From the NCBI GenBank assembly GCA_023389745.1, contig JAEWED010000053.1, positions 1-64,000 on the forward strand: a DNA stretch of 64,000 bases, in the 5' to 3' direction. Both the position numbers and the translations under genes were made by a program. This DNA is from Actinomycetes bacterium. GTDB lineage: Bacteria; Actinomycetota; Acidimicrobiia; Acidimicrobiales; Microtrichaceae. The notes under the pieces were generated by a model, which saw only the letters and a list, made by a program, of their open reading frames with translations, did no database searches and was not told the origin of the DNA. Positions 7,337 to 14,455 of this stretch are shown in pieces. Position 1 is the first letter of the stretch. Every line of letters begins with the position of its first letter.

Positions 7337-8017
7337 ATGACCACCCGAGACATCCAGATCGCCCCGTCGGTCCTGCCCGCCGACTTCTCCCGTCTCGGCG
7401 AGGAGTGCGTGGCGCTCGAACAGGCCGGCGTCGATCGGATCCAGTGGGACGTGATGGACGGCGTGTTCGTCCCGAACCTGACCTTCGGACCGGACGTTAT
7501 CAAGGCGTGCCGCCCGCACGTCGACGTGCCCTTCGAGGCGCACCTCATGGTGGTCAACCCCGACGAGCTCGCACACCTCTACGTCGAGGCCGGCTGCGAG
7601 ATCGTCATCGTGCACGCCGAGGCCTGCACGCACCTGCACCGCACCCTCGCCAACATCCGTGAGCTCGGGGCCAGCCCGGCGGTCGCCCTCAACCCGGCGA
7701 CGCCCGCATCCGCGATCGCCCACGTGATGGACCTCGTCGACCTGGTGCTCGTCATGACGGTCAACCCCGGCTTCGGCGGCCAGGCGTACATCGAGACGAT
7801 GGAGCCGAAGATCGCCGAGGTCGCCGCGATGATCGAGTTCACCGGTCGCGACATCGACCTCGAGGTCGACGGCGGCATCGGCCCGTCGACGGTCGCCGGT
7901 GCTGCGGGAGCGGGCGCCGACGTGCTCGTCGCCGGCAGCGCCCTCTACCGCGACCCCGAGGGCCTGGCCCACGCAGTCTCCGAGATCCGAGCCCTGGCGG
8001 AGGCAGCCCGGGCATGA
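7337..8017 (+). CDS. rpe: Ribulose-phosphate 3-epimerase
   Basis: The 226-residue TIM barrel matches the family in length. Catalytic and metal-binding pieces are visible: IAPSVLPADFSRL at the N-terminus, WDVMDGVFVPNLTFGPDV (metal-binding His position occupied by the segment WDVMDG), EAHLMV with the second His, MTVNPGFGGQ, and LEVDGGIGPSTV with the catalytic Asp, followed by the phosphate-binding GSALYRD. It interconverts ribulose 5-phosphate and xylulose 5-phosphate in the pentose phosphate pathway in the cytoplasm. It overlaps the downstream lipoprotein gene by ATGA. Confidence 0.95.
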   Translation: MTTRDIQIAPSVLPADFSRLGEECVALEQAGVDRIQWDVMDGVFVPNLTFGPDVIKACRPHVDVPFEAHLMVVNPDELAHLYVEAGCEIVIVHAEACTHLHRTLANIRELGASPAVALNPATPASAIAHVMDLVDLVLVMTVNPGFGGQAYIETMEPKIAEVAAMIEFTGRDIDLEVDGGIGPSTVAGAAGAGADVLVAGSALYRDPEGLAHAVSEIRALAEAARA

Positions 8018-8448
8018 GCCCACGCCGCGCCGTTGCGAGCCTGGTGCTCGCAGCGGCGACGCTGGTGCCGGTCGCGTGCGGAGACGGCACGCCCGCGTTC
8101 TGCACGCCGCTCGCCGAGCAGGCGGACCTCGACGACCTGGCGACCGCGCTCGAGGACGGTGACCTGACCGCGGCCGACGCCGAGGCGCGACGCCTCCGAG
8201 ATCTGGCCGACGAGGCCCCCGAGGAGATCCGCTCGGACTTCCGCGCGCTCGCCGACGCGGTCGTCGACGTCGTCGACCTGCTGGCCCAGGACCGGGCAGC
8301 CGCAGAGGCCGGGGGCGGCGACGCGGTGAACCCGAGCGAGGTCGAGCGGCGCCGTGAGGATCTCAACGATCGCTTCGGTGAGCTCGACGCCAGGAGTGAG
8401 CGGATCACGACCTGGGCGCGCCGGGAATGCGGCCTCGAAATGGCATGA
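8014..8448 (+). CDS. Small hypothetical lipoprotein
   Basis: Codes for 144 residues. The N-terminus SLVLAAATLVPVACGDG is a lipoprotein signal with Cys at about 22. The remainder is acidic, predicted largely helical (DLDDLATALEDGDLTAADAEARRLRDLADEAP) and lacks a domain I recognise; it has two further cysteines, one in TPAFCTPL and one in ARRECGLEMA close to the end, that could form a disulfide. Small helical lipoproteins of this type are common and uncharacterised in actinobacteria. It overlaps rpe by 4 nt (ATGA), so it is co-translated with it. Confidence 0.75.
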   Translation: MSPRRAVASLVLAAATLVPVACGDGTPAFCTPLAEQADLDDLATALEDGDLTAADAEARRLRDLADEAPEEIRSDFRALADAVVDVVDLLAQDRAAAEAGGGDAVNPSEVERRREDLNDRFGELDARSERITTWARRECGLEMA

Positions 8449-8610
8449 CATCCCTCACATCCGCGCGTTTCGTGCCGATCGTGTGATAGTCATGTGTCTG
8501 TCACGAGATCGTAATATTCGTCATCATCAGCTGGGGCTGGTGTCCGTACGTGGCTCTGTCACCGACCGACTCGGATCCTTCGATCCCTCTCACATCAGGA
8601 CTTCTCACTC

Positions 8611-9039
8611 ATGACTCGTCGCACCCGTCGACTGTCCGCACTCGTCGCACTCGCTCTGGCCATCGCCCTGGTCGGCACGGCCTGCGGCAAGAACGCAGAA
8701 GCCAACGAGTCGTCACGGCTCGTCAACAACGAGCGTGTGAACCGCCGCATCGCGCCGATGACGATGGACGCCACGCTCGTGAACAAGGCGCAGTCCTGGG
8801 CCGAGCACATGGCTGCAACCGGGCAGGTCAGCCACTCCAACCTGCGTGACGGCGCACCCGGGTTCCGCTACCTCGGCGAGAACGTCGGCTGGGCCCGCTC
8901 GGTCGGCGAGATGCACTCGCTGTTCATGTCGAGCACCTCGCACCGCAACTCGATCCTGAGCGGTCAGTACTCGCGGTTCGGCACGGGCGTGGCCATCTCG
9001 AACGGCCGGGTCTACGTCGTCCAGGTCTTCGGCGGCTGA
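8611..9039 (+). CDS. CAP (SCP/PR1)-domain lipoprotein
   Basis: Codes for 142 residues: a lipoprotein signal ending LVGTACGKN (Cys about 29), then a compact CAP domain with LVNNERVNRRIAPM, LVNKAQSWAEHMAATGQVSHSNL, LGENVGWA, HSLFMSSTSHRNSILSGQY and GTGVAISNGRVYVVQVFGG. The tetrad His/Glu typical of CAP proteins is represented by H in SHSNL, E in LGENVG and H in SHRNS. Members are extracytoplasmic; the biochemical role in bacteria is poorly known. A 160-bp upstream gap and a TGTGATAGT segment near 8480 suggest its own promoter. Its 3' end overlaps that of the convergent gene by 28 bp. Confidence 0.88.
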   Translation: MTRRTRRLSALVALALAIALVGTACGKNAEANESSRLVNNERVNRRIAPMTMDATLVNKAQSWAEHMAATGQVSHSNLRDGAPGFRYLGENVGWARSVGEMHSLFMSSTSHRNSILSGQYSRFGTGVAISNGRVYVVQVFGG

Positions 9040-9383
9040 TCCTCGCCCGTCTCGGCGGCCTCGTCCGAGGTGACCGCGGCGGCCGGCGAGTCGGCAAACG
9101 CGCGTCGCGCGCGACGGTGATGATTTCGTAACGAACCACCGATCCCGAGCACGCCGGCGACGAGCAGGACCGCTGCGGCAGCGACGGCGACACCCTCGTC
9201 GGCGGACTCGCCGAGCGGCACGGTCCGCAGCGCGATCGCGGCAGCCGCGCACACCAGGAACAGGACGCCGAAGAAGAAGCCGACCGAGTCGGTCTCGTGG
9301 TTCGACAGTCCTCGCGGTGGTTGCTCGGGACGGGACATCTCGTTCGAGGACACCTCGGAGTGCGACAGCTCAGACTGCGACAC
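9012..9383 (-). CDS. Small two-segment membrane protein
   Basis: Codes for about 123 residues. A polar Ser/Glu-rich N-terminus is followed by two transmembrane segments (VGFFFGVLFLVCAAAAIAL and VAVAAAAVLLVAGVLGIGG) and a charged tail. The GTG at 9383 is preferred because GGAGGT sits 6 nt before it; the gene then begins inside the last 14 nt of the PspC-domain gene, so it is translationally coupled to it. The function is unknown; context suggests a membrane-stress accessory of the PspC/kinase locus. Confidence 0.65.
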   Translation of the reverse strand: MSQSELSHSEVSSNEMSRPEQPPRGLSNHETDSVGFFFGVLFLVCAAAAIALRTVPLGESADEGVAVAAAAVLLVAGVLGIGGSLRNHHRRARRAFADSPAAAVTSDEAAETGEDQPPKTWTT

Positions 9384-10875
9384 GGAACACCTCCACCAGG
9401 CCGATCGACAGGTCCACATCGAGCTCGAGGGTCGGAGCACCCTCCACACCTCGGGCCCTGACGGTGTGCACCATGGTCCCGTCGGAGCGTCCGAGTGCCG
9501 AGGAGTCCACCGGCACGTCGGTGCGTCGGTAGGTGTCCGGCGAGTCCGCCCACTGCGACCACTCGGGCGGCGGTTCACCCTCACCTCCGTAGGTGTCGCG
9601 CACTCGCAGATCGACTTCACCGATCCCGACCGTCACGGGGATGTCGACGGTCCAGTCGGCAGGGACGTACACCTGGACGAGCCCGGCTCCCGCCGAGAGC
9701 GACGACCGGAGCGGGCCGTCGACCGAGGCGGGGTCGAGCTCGCGCAGGTCGAGGGTGAGGGAGCCGACACCGAATCGGTACTCCCCCATCAGATCCTCGG
9801 CCGTCACCGGAGCGATGTGACGATCCCCGATGCCACCCGACAGGTCGACCCGGTCGAGGAGCGCGCTGGCCAGCACCACCGGCACCAGCAGCAGGCCGAG
9901 CAGCACGAGCCCCCGGGCTCGGCCGTACCAGGTGCTCACGAGCAACCCGAGACCGATGATCACCAGCGCGGTGATGAGGATGTCGGAGAGGCGCAGGTCC
10001 CAGACGCCGGTCGCGAACAGCAGCGCCATCGCCCCGCACACCGCCACGGCGATGCTGACGGTGAGCGGGCCGAGGAACGCCGGTGGACGCGGCGGCTTCG
10101 GCGGTCGTTGCGGTCGTTCGGGGGCCAGCGTCGTGCGACGTGACGGCACGGTGCGGGGCAGCACGGCGGTCGTCCCCTCGATCGACGGCAGCACACCGGT
10201 CGGATGCTCCACGGGCATGACCGCGGTGGCGTCGGCCATCTCGACCGGGTCCGGCGGCTTCGGCGCCGGTGCGACGTCGACCGCGTCCGCGATCGTCGGA
10301 GCCGGCATGACGGCCGTGTCGGCGGCCGTGTCGACGACCGTCTCGGCGGCCGTGTGGTCGGGCGTGCCCTGAGCCGGTCCGGGGGCATAGGGCGGTGGGG
10401 TCACGGTCGGCACACCGTCGGCGCCGGCACCGGAACTCGGCGCACGCGTGGACCCGCCCCGCTGGGTCAGCACGAACACCCCTGCGCCGACCAGGACGGC
10501 GAACACCAGATCCGGGAAGTTGCGCGTCAACCAGGCCGACACGATCACGGATGCGCCCGCTGCAGCCACGGACACCCAGAACCCTTCTCCGGTCCGGCCC
10601 CCGTCACCCTTGATCAACACCCGCCCGTGGTCGTCCGGCAGGAACAGCCAGAGCACCACGTAGAGGACCACGCCGAGACCGCCGATCGCGGATGCGAGGA
10701 GGAAGATCAGGACGGCGACGGCCCGGGGGATCCCGAGGTAGCCGGCTGTCGCGCCGCACACACCACCGATCAGGCGGTTCGAGGTGGAGCGGTGGTGCCG
10801 TGTGTCGGCCGAGGGGTCGGTCGATGTCGGATCGGTCGACGGCGGCGGCGGCGGCGGCGGCGGGGAGGTGTGCAT
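9370..10875 (-). CDS. PspC-domain membrane protein
   Basis: Encodes about 501 residues. A poly-Pro N-terminus (eight Pro encoded by a CGG repeat) is followed by a PspC domain at about 25-85: STSNRLIGGVCGATAGYLGIP and VVLYVVLWLFLP. More transmembrane segments come near 95-140, then a long Pro/Thr/Ala/Val-rich cytoplasmic linker with repeated TAVMP/TAVLP, three more transmembrane segments around 270-330, and a C-terminal LiaF-like beta-rich domain (SLTLDLRELD, GAGLVQVYVPADWTVDI). Such proteins pair with PspC-bearing histidine kinases in cell-envelope stress sensing, and the divergent kinase gene supports this. An alternative ATG lies at 10911; neither start has a clear ribosome-binding site. 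Confidence 0.82.
   Translation of the reverse strand: MHTSPPPPPPPPSTDPTSTDPSADTRHHRSTSNRLIGGVCGATAGYLGIPRAVAVLIFLLASAIGGLGVVLYVVLWLFLPDDHGRVLIKGDGGRTGEGFWVSVAAAGASVIVSAWLTRNFPDLVFAVLVGAGVFVLTQRGGSTRAPSSGAGADGVPTVTPPPYAPGPAQGTPDHTAAETVVDTAADTAVMPAPTIADAVDVAPAPKPPDPVEMADATAVMPVEHPTGVLPSIEGTTAVLPRTVPSRRTTLAPERPQRPPKPPRPPAFLGPLTVSIAVAVCGAMALLFATGVWDLRLSDILITALVIIGLGLLVSTWYGRARGLVLLGLLLVPVVLASALLDRVDLSGGIGDRHIAPVTAEDLMGEYRFGVGSLTLDLRELDPASVDGPLRSSLSAGAGLVQVYVPADWTVDIPVTVGIGEVDLRVRDTYGGEGEPPPEWSQWADSPDTYRRTDVPVDSSALGRSDGTMVHTVRARGVEGAPTLELDVDLSIGLVEVFRVAV
10840..10863. repeat. (CGG)8 trinucleotide repeat
   Basis: Eight perfect CGG units encode the poly-Pro run near the N-terminus of the PspC-domain protein on the minus strand. 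Length changes in whole units would keep the frame. Confidence 0.8.
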
Positions 10876-10998
10876 GGATCGAGTGTGCGACACCGCCGTG
10901 CTCGCGACCATCGGGGGTCACCCTGGTCGTGCCCTGAGAACCCCGACTCCGGATCCGGACGGTCTCAGGGTGGTTCCCGATCGCCCCGGGGCACCTCG

Positions 10999-12219
10999 GT
11001 GGGCGATCATCGGGGCATCGATCGATCGCTCCCCTCTCTCGCGGATCTGCCGGACCCGTCCGCCGACCGCCCGCTGATCGCGGGCGCCGCGGTCGCGACC
11101 GCTCGCGCCCTGGGACTGCCGGTGCTCGCGGTGCGGGCCGCGTACGTCGCGACGACCTTCGCCGCCGGCCTGGGTCTGCTCGTCTACGTCGTGGTCTGGC
11201 TGCTCGTGGTGCGCCCGGCGACGGTGCGCGGCGCGGCGCCCGCTCCGGCCACACGGCTCGTCGTGGGCGAACGACGCTCCATCGGGGTGGGCCTGGTCGC
11301 CGCGGCCGCGCTCGTGCTCGTCGTGCGGATCGGCTGGATGGACGCGAGCGTCGCCGTCGCGGTGTCGCTGGTCGCCGCCGGGGTCGTCGTCTCGTGGGGC
11401 GGCGGGCCGCAACGCTCCGACGTGGGCCGGCAGGTGCTCGGCGCAGGACTCGTGATCGCCGGCCTGCTGATCGTCGTCGGTGGCCGGCTGTCGTGGTCGC
11501 TGCTGGTCGACGGCGCGGTGGTGGGCGCGGTCGTGCTGTTCGGCGCGGCGCTCGTGCTCGGGCCGTGGATGATCCGGACCAGCAACGCGGCGATCCAGGA
11601 GCGCCGCGAACGGGTGCGCTCCGAGGAACGTGAGGCCGTCGCCGCGCACCTGCACGACTCGGTGCTGCAGACGCTGACGCTCATCCAGCGGCGTGCCGCC
11701 GAGCCCGATGCCGACCCGCGGGTGATGGGTGCGCTCGCCCGTCGCCAGGAGCGCGAGCTGCGCCGTTGGCTCTACGGCAACAGCGAGTCGTGGCAGCCCG
11801 GCACCCGGCTGCGCGACGCGCTCGAGTCGACCGCCGCGGACGTCGAGGACCTGCACGGCATCACCGTCGAGCTGGTCGTCGTCGGTGACGCCACGCTCGA
11901 TGACCGCTCGCACGCCCTGGTCGGCGCGGCGCGTGAGGCGATGGTCAACGCGGCGAAGTTCTCGGGCCGCACGTCGGTGTCGGTGTACGCCGAGTCCGGC
12001 GGCGACTCGCTGACGGTGTTCGTGCGCGACCGCGGGGTCGGCTTCGATCCCGCATCGATCCCGGCGGACCGACAGGGCCTGCGCGGCTCGATCGTCGCTC
12101 GCATGGCCGGCGTCGGCGGTTCCGCCGTGGTGCACTCGAGCCCCGGCAACGGCGCCGAGATCGAGCTGACTCTGCCGATCACGAACTCGGCCACCGAGCC
12201 GAACGGAAGGACCCGATGA
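10999..12219 (+). CDS. PspC-type sensor histidine kinase (NarL-system)
   Basis: About 406 residues. The N-terminus (PLIAGAAVATARALGLPVLAVRAAYVATTFAAGLG) is a PspC-like segment with a transmembrane helix, followed by four further hydrophobic segments to about 190. The HisKA_3 phosphoacceptor is in AVAAHLHDSVLQTLTLIQRRA. The HATPase part shows GAAREAMVNAAKFSG (N box), VRDRGVGFDP (G1) and GLRGSIVARMAGVGG (G2). It should autophosphorylate on His and pass phosphate to the next gene, whose ATG overlaps its stop (ATGA). The start is uncertain; the GTG at 10999 is the first in-frame start that keeps the PspC segment. It is divergent from the PspC-domain membrane protein. Confidence 0.87.
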   Translation: MGDHRGIDRSLPSLADLPDPSADRPLIAGAAVATARALGLPVLAVRAAYVATTFAAGLGLLVYVVVWLLVVRPATVRGAAPAPATRLVVGERRSIGVGLVAAAALVLVVRIGWMDASVAVAVSLVAAGVVVSWGGGPQRSDVGRQVLGAGLVIAGLLIVVGGRLSWSLLVDGAVVGAVVLFGAALVLGPWMIRTSNAAIQERRERVRSEEREAVAAHLHDSVLQTLTLIQRRAAEPDADPRVMGALARRQERELRRWLYGNSESWQPGTRLRDALESTAADVEDLHGITVELVVVGDATLDDRSHALVGAAREAMVNAAKFSGRTSVSVYAESGGDSLTVFVRDRGVGFDPASIPADRQGLRGSIVARMAGVGGSAVVHSSPGNGAEIELTLPITNSATEPNGRTR

Positions 12220-12896
12220 CCGACGAGACCATCACCGGTGACGAGACGACCGAGCGCTCCGACGTGGTGCGGGTCGTGGTCGTCGACGACCACGCGCTGT
12301 TCCGTGCCGGGGTGGTGGCCGAGCTCGGCGAACGGGTCGACGTCGTCGGCCAGGCCGCCGACGTCGACGGCGCGATCGCTGTGATCACGCAGACCGACCC
12401 GCAGGTCGTGCTGCTCGACGTGCACCTGCCCGGCGGCGACGGGCACTCGGTGATCGCCGCGGTGCACCCGACGATGCCCGAGGTGCGCTTCCTGGCGGTG
12501 TCGGTGTCCGACGAGGCCGACGACGTCATCTCGCTCGTGCGCGCCGGCGCACGGGGGTACGTCACCAAGCACATCTCGGGCGACGAGCTCGTCGACGCGG
12601 TGCGGCGGGTGGCCGACGGCGACGCGGTGTTCTCGCCACGGTTGGCCGGCTTCGTGCTCGACGCGTTCTCCGGTGCGATCGAGACACCTGCGGACCCCGA
12701 GCTCGACCAGCTGACACCTCGCGAGCACGAGGTCATGCGGTACCTGGCTCGGGGTTACGCCTACAAGGAGATCGCGGCGACGCTGCACATCTCGGTCAAG
12801 ACCGTCGAGACCCATGCGTCCTCGGTGCTGCGCAAGCTCCAGCTCAGTTCGCGACACGAGCTCACACGATGGGCGACGGATCGCCGCATCGTGTGA
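12216..12896 (+). CDS. NarL/LuxR-family response regulator
   Basis: The 226-residue product has a receiver domain at about 18-135: VVVVDDHALFRAGV with the acidic pair, VVLLDVHLPGGDG with the phosphoacceptor Asp, the conserved Ser in AVSVSDEADDV and Lys in YVTKHISGDEL. A LuxR-type helix-turn-helix follows at about 165-225: LTPREHEVMRYLARGYAYKEIAATL, then HISVKTVETHASSVLRKL. It is the cognate partner of the overlapping PspC-type kinase. Likely targets are the divergent PspC/small membrane protein genes. Confidence 0.93.
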   Translation: MTDETITGDETTERSDVVRVVVVDDHALFRAGVVAELGERVDVVGQAADVDGAIAVITQTDPQVVLLDVHLPGGDGHSVIAAVHPTMPEVRFLAVSVSDEADDVISLVRAGARGYVTKHISGDELVDAVRRVADGDAVFSPRLAGFVLDAFSGAIETPADPELDQLTPREHEVMRYLARGYAYKEIAATLHISVKTVETHASSVLRKLQLSSRHELTRWATDRRIV

Positions 12897-12922
12897 GCTC
12901 GTTCGTCCGCTCGATCGGTTCG

Positions 12923-12937
12923 GCCCCCGTCGGGGGC
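12923..12937. terminator. Hairpin between convergent genes
   Basis: GCCCCC-GTC-GGGGGC forms a 6-bp GC stem with a 3-nt loop between the response-regulator stop and the clpP stop. It could serve both directions. No T-tract is seen. Confidence 0.4.
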
Positions 12938-12944
12938 GCTCCGG

Positions 12945-13607
12945 TCAGGAGTTGTTGTCGGGCACGACCTCACGACGACGCTGGATGACCTCGTCGATGA
13001 TGCCGTACTCCTGGGCCTCGGCCGCGGTGAACCAGCGGTCGCGGTCGGAGTCGATGTTGATCTGCTCGGGGGTCTGACCGGTGTGCTCGGCGATGCGCTC
13101 GGCGAGCAGGCGCTTGATGTACTTGAGCTGCTCGGCCTGGATGGCGATGTCGGTCGCCTGACCCTGGAGGCCCGCCGAGGGCTGGTGCATCATGATGCGG
13201 GCGTGCGGCAGGGCGAAGCGCTTGCCGGGGGCGCCGGCGGCCAGCAGGAACTGACCCATGGACGCCGCCAGACCCATGCAGATGGTGCCGACGTCGGGGG
13301 CGACGAACTGCATGGTGTCGTAGATGGCCATGCCGGCGGTGACCGAGCCGCCGGGCGAGTTGATGTACAGCCAGATGTCCTTCTCGCCGTCCTCGGCGTC
13401 GAGGTAGAGCAGCTGCGCCGTGAGGAAGTTCGCGACCTCGTCGTTGACCTCGGACCCGAGGTACACGATGCGGTTCTTCAGCAGGCGGGCGTAGATGTCG
13501 GCGGAGGGTTCCATGCCGGACCCACCGGGACCGGCCAGCGTGGGCGCCGCGGCGGACATGGAGGCGGAGAGCATCGGCGGGATGCCGGGGATGTCGAGCT
13601 TGTGCAT
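12945..13607 (-). CDS. clpP: ATP-dependent Clp protease proteolytic subunit
   Basis: The 220-residue product contains the ClpP core from about residue 38 (IYARLLKNRIVYLGSEVND). The catalytic triad can be placed by motif and spacing: Ser116 in CMGLAASMGQ, His141 in MMHQPSAG and Asp190 in DSDRDRWF; the spacings of 25 and 49 match E. coli ClpP. The N-terminal 35 residues (Ala/Pro/Gly-rich) would be a propeptide or the true start lies at a downstream ATG, because no ribosome-binding site precedes the first one. It forms the barrel protease that works with ClpX or ClpC. No second clpP or clpX is adjacent, unlike the usual actinobacterial clpP1P2 arrangement. Confidence 0.95.
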   Translation of the reverse strand: MHKLDIPGIPPMLSASMSAAAPTLAGPGGSGMEPSADIYARLLKNRIVYLGSEVNDEVANFLTAQLLYLDAEDGEKDIWLYINSPGGSVTAGMAIYDTMQFVAPDVGTICMGLAASMGQFLLAAGAPGKRFALPHARIMMHQPSAGLQGQATDIAIQAEQLKYIKRLLAERIAEHTGQTPEQINIDSDRDRWFTAAEAQEYGIIDEVIQRRREVVPDNNS

Positions 13608-13669
13608 AGGAGGATGAGGCTACTGCGGCGGAACGACAACCACGTGCCGCCCTTCGGACGTAGCCGACC

Positions 13670-13675
13670 TACGCT
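13670..13675 (+). promoter_or_regulatory. -10 element TACGCT for tRNA-Leu
   Basis: TACGCT ends 11 nt before the tRNA-Leu 5' end. Confidence 0.45.
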
Positions 13676-13686
13676 GGCCGGGCCGT

Positions 13687-13773
13687 GCGGACGTGGCGGA
13701 ATTGGCAGACGCGCTGGGTTTAGGTCCCAGTACCCGAGAGGGTGTGGGGGTTCGAGTCCCCCCGTCCGCACCA
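13687..13773 (+). tRNA. tRNA-Leu(TAG)
   Basis: A class II tRNA with a long variable arm. The acceptor GCGGACG/CGTCCGC is perfect, the anticodon loop reads GTTTAGG with TAG at positions 34-36, and the T-arm contains GTTCGAGTC. CCA is encoded at 13771-13773, unlike the other tRNA genes in this window. Confidence 0.95.
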
Positions 13774-13781
13774 ATCGGCCG

Positions 13782-13861
13782 TCGAGCGGCCACGCTCCAC
13801 GAACTCAGGGCTGGAAGTGACACGGGAGGTCGGTTCCAGACCACGCTTGAGGTGCGGGCAC
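13782..13861 (+). repeat. 80-bp direct repeat, left copy
   Basis: It is 78/80 identical to 14351-14430, in the same orientation. It begins 9 bp after the tRNA-Leu CCA end and ends 15 bp before the small PH-like gene. It contains CTGGAA...TTCCAG, a 6-bp inverted pair. Confidence 0.9.
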
Positions 13862-13876
13862 ACGGGGAGGGGCGCG

Positions 13877-14350
13877 ATGGACGAGCAGATCGAGACAGTC
13901 GAGGTGCTGGACCTGCGCTGGCGCGGCTCGGCGAAGTGGCTGACGCAGTGGTCGTTCCTTGGCGCTCTTGGTGCCGTCGCACTGGCCGATCAGGTGGGGC
14001 TGCTGGTGGCCGTGGCCGTCGTCGCGCTGGCTGGCACGGTGCTGACCCTGCTGATCCGGAGCTCGCTTCACATCGACCAGGCCGAGATCCGCTTCACGAC
14101 GACGTTCGGTCGACCGCTCCGATGTGAGCCTGCGGACGTCGCCGGCTACTTCATCGAGAACGGCGCCGCCTTCAAGGCGCCACGGCGCGTCGTGCTCGTC
14201 CTGCGTGACCCCGACGGCGGCCGCGACGGGTCACCCACCGCGTGCATCGAGCTCATGGGTTCTCGCTCGACGAAGGAGCGGGCCGCACAGATCACCGCGG
14301 CGCTCGACCGGGTCGGCGTCCGCCGGCTGGACGACCTCGCCGGCGCCTGA
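13877..14350 (+). CDS. Small membrane protein, PH-like, between direct repeats
   Basis: Codes for 157 residues. A hydrophobic hairpin at about 20-60 (WSFLGALGAVALADQVGLLVAVAVVALAGTVLTLLI) is followed by a beta-rich domain typical of small bacterial PH-like proteins: SLHIDQAEIRFTTTFGRPLRCEPADVAGYF, VVLVLRDPDG and a closing helix STKERAAQITAALDRVGV. The ribosome-binding site GGGGAGGGG precedes the ATG by about 6 nt. Its stop codon directly abuts the second copy of the 80-bp repeat, so the gene sits in a 569-bp repeat unit next to tRNA-Leu. The function is unknown. Confidence 0.75.
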   Translation: MDEQIETVEVLDLRWRGSAKWLTQWSFLGALGAVALADQVGLLVAVAVVALAGTVLTLLIRSSLHIDQAEIRFTTTFGRPLRCEPADVAGYFIENGAAFKAPRRVVLVLRDPDGGRDGSPTACIELMGSRSTKERAAQITAALDRVGVRRLDDLAGA

Positions 14351-14430
14351 TCGAGCGGCCACGCTCCACAAACTCAGGGCTGGAAGTGACACGGGAGGTC
14401 AGTTCCAGACCACGCTTGAGGTGCGGGCAC
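14351..14430 (+). repeat. 80-bp direct repeat, right copy
   Basis: The second copy starts immediately after the stop codon of the enclosed gene. The two differences from the left copy are both G-to-A. Sequences outside the repeat are unrelated. Confidence 0.9.
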
Positions 14431-14455
14431 GCTGCGCAGGGTCGTGCCGCGCGAG

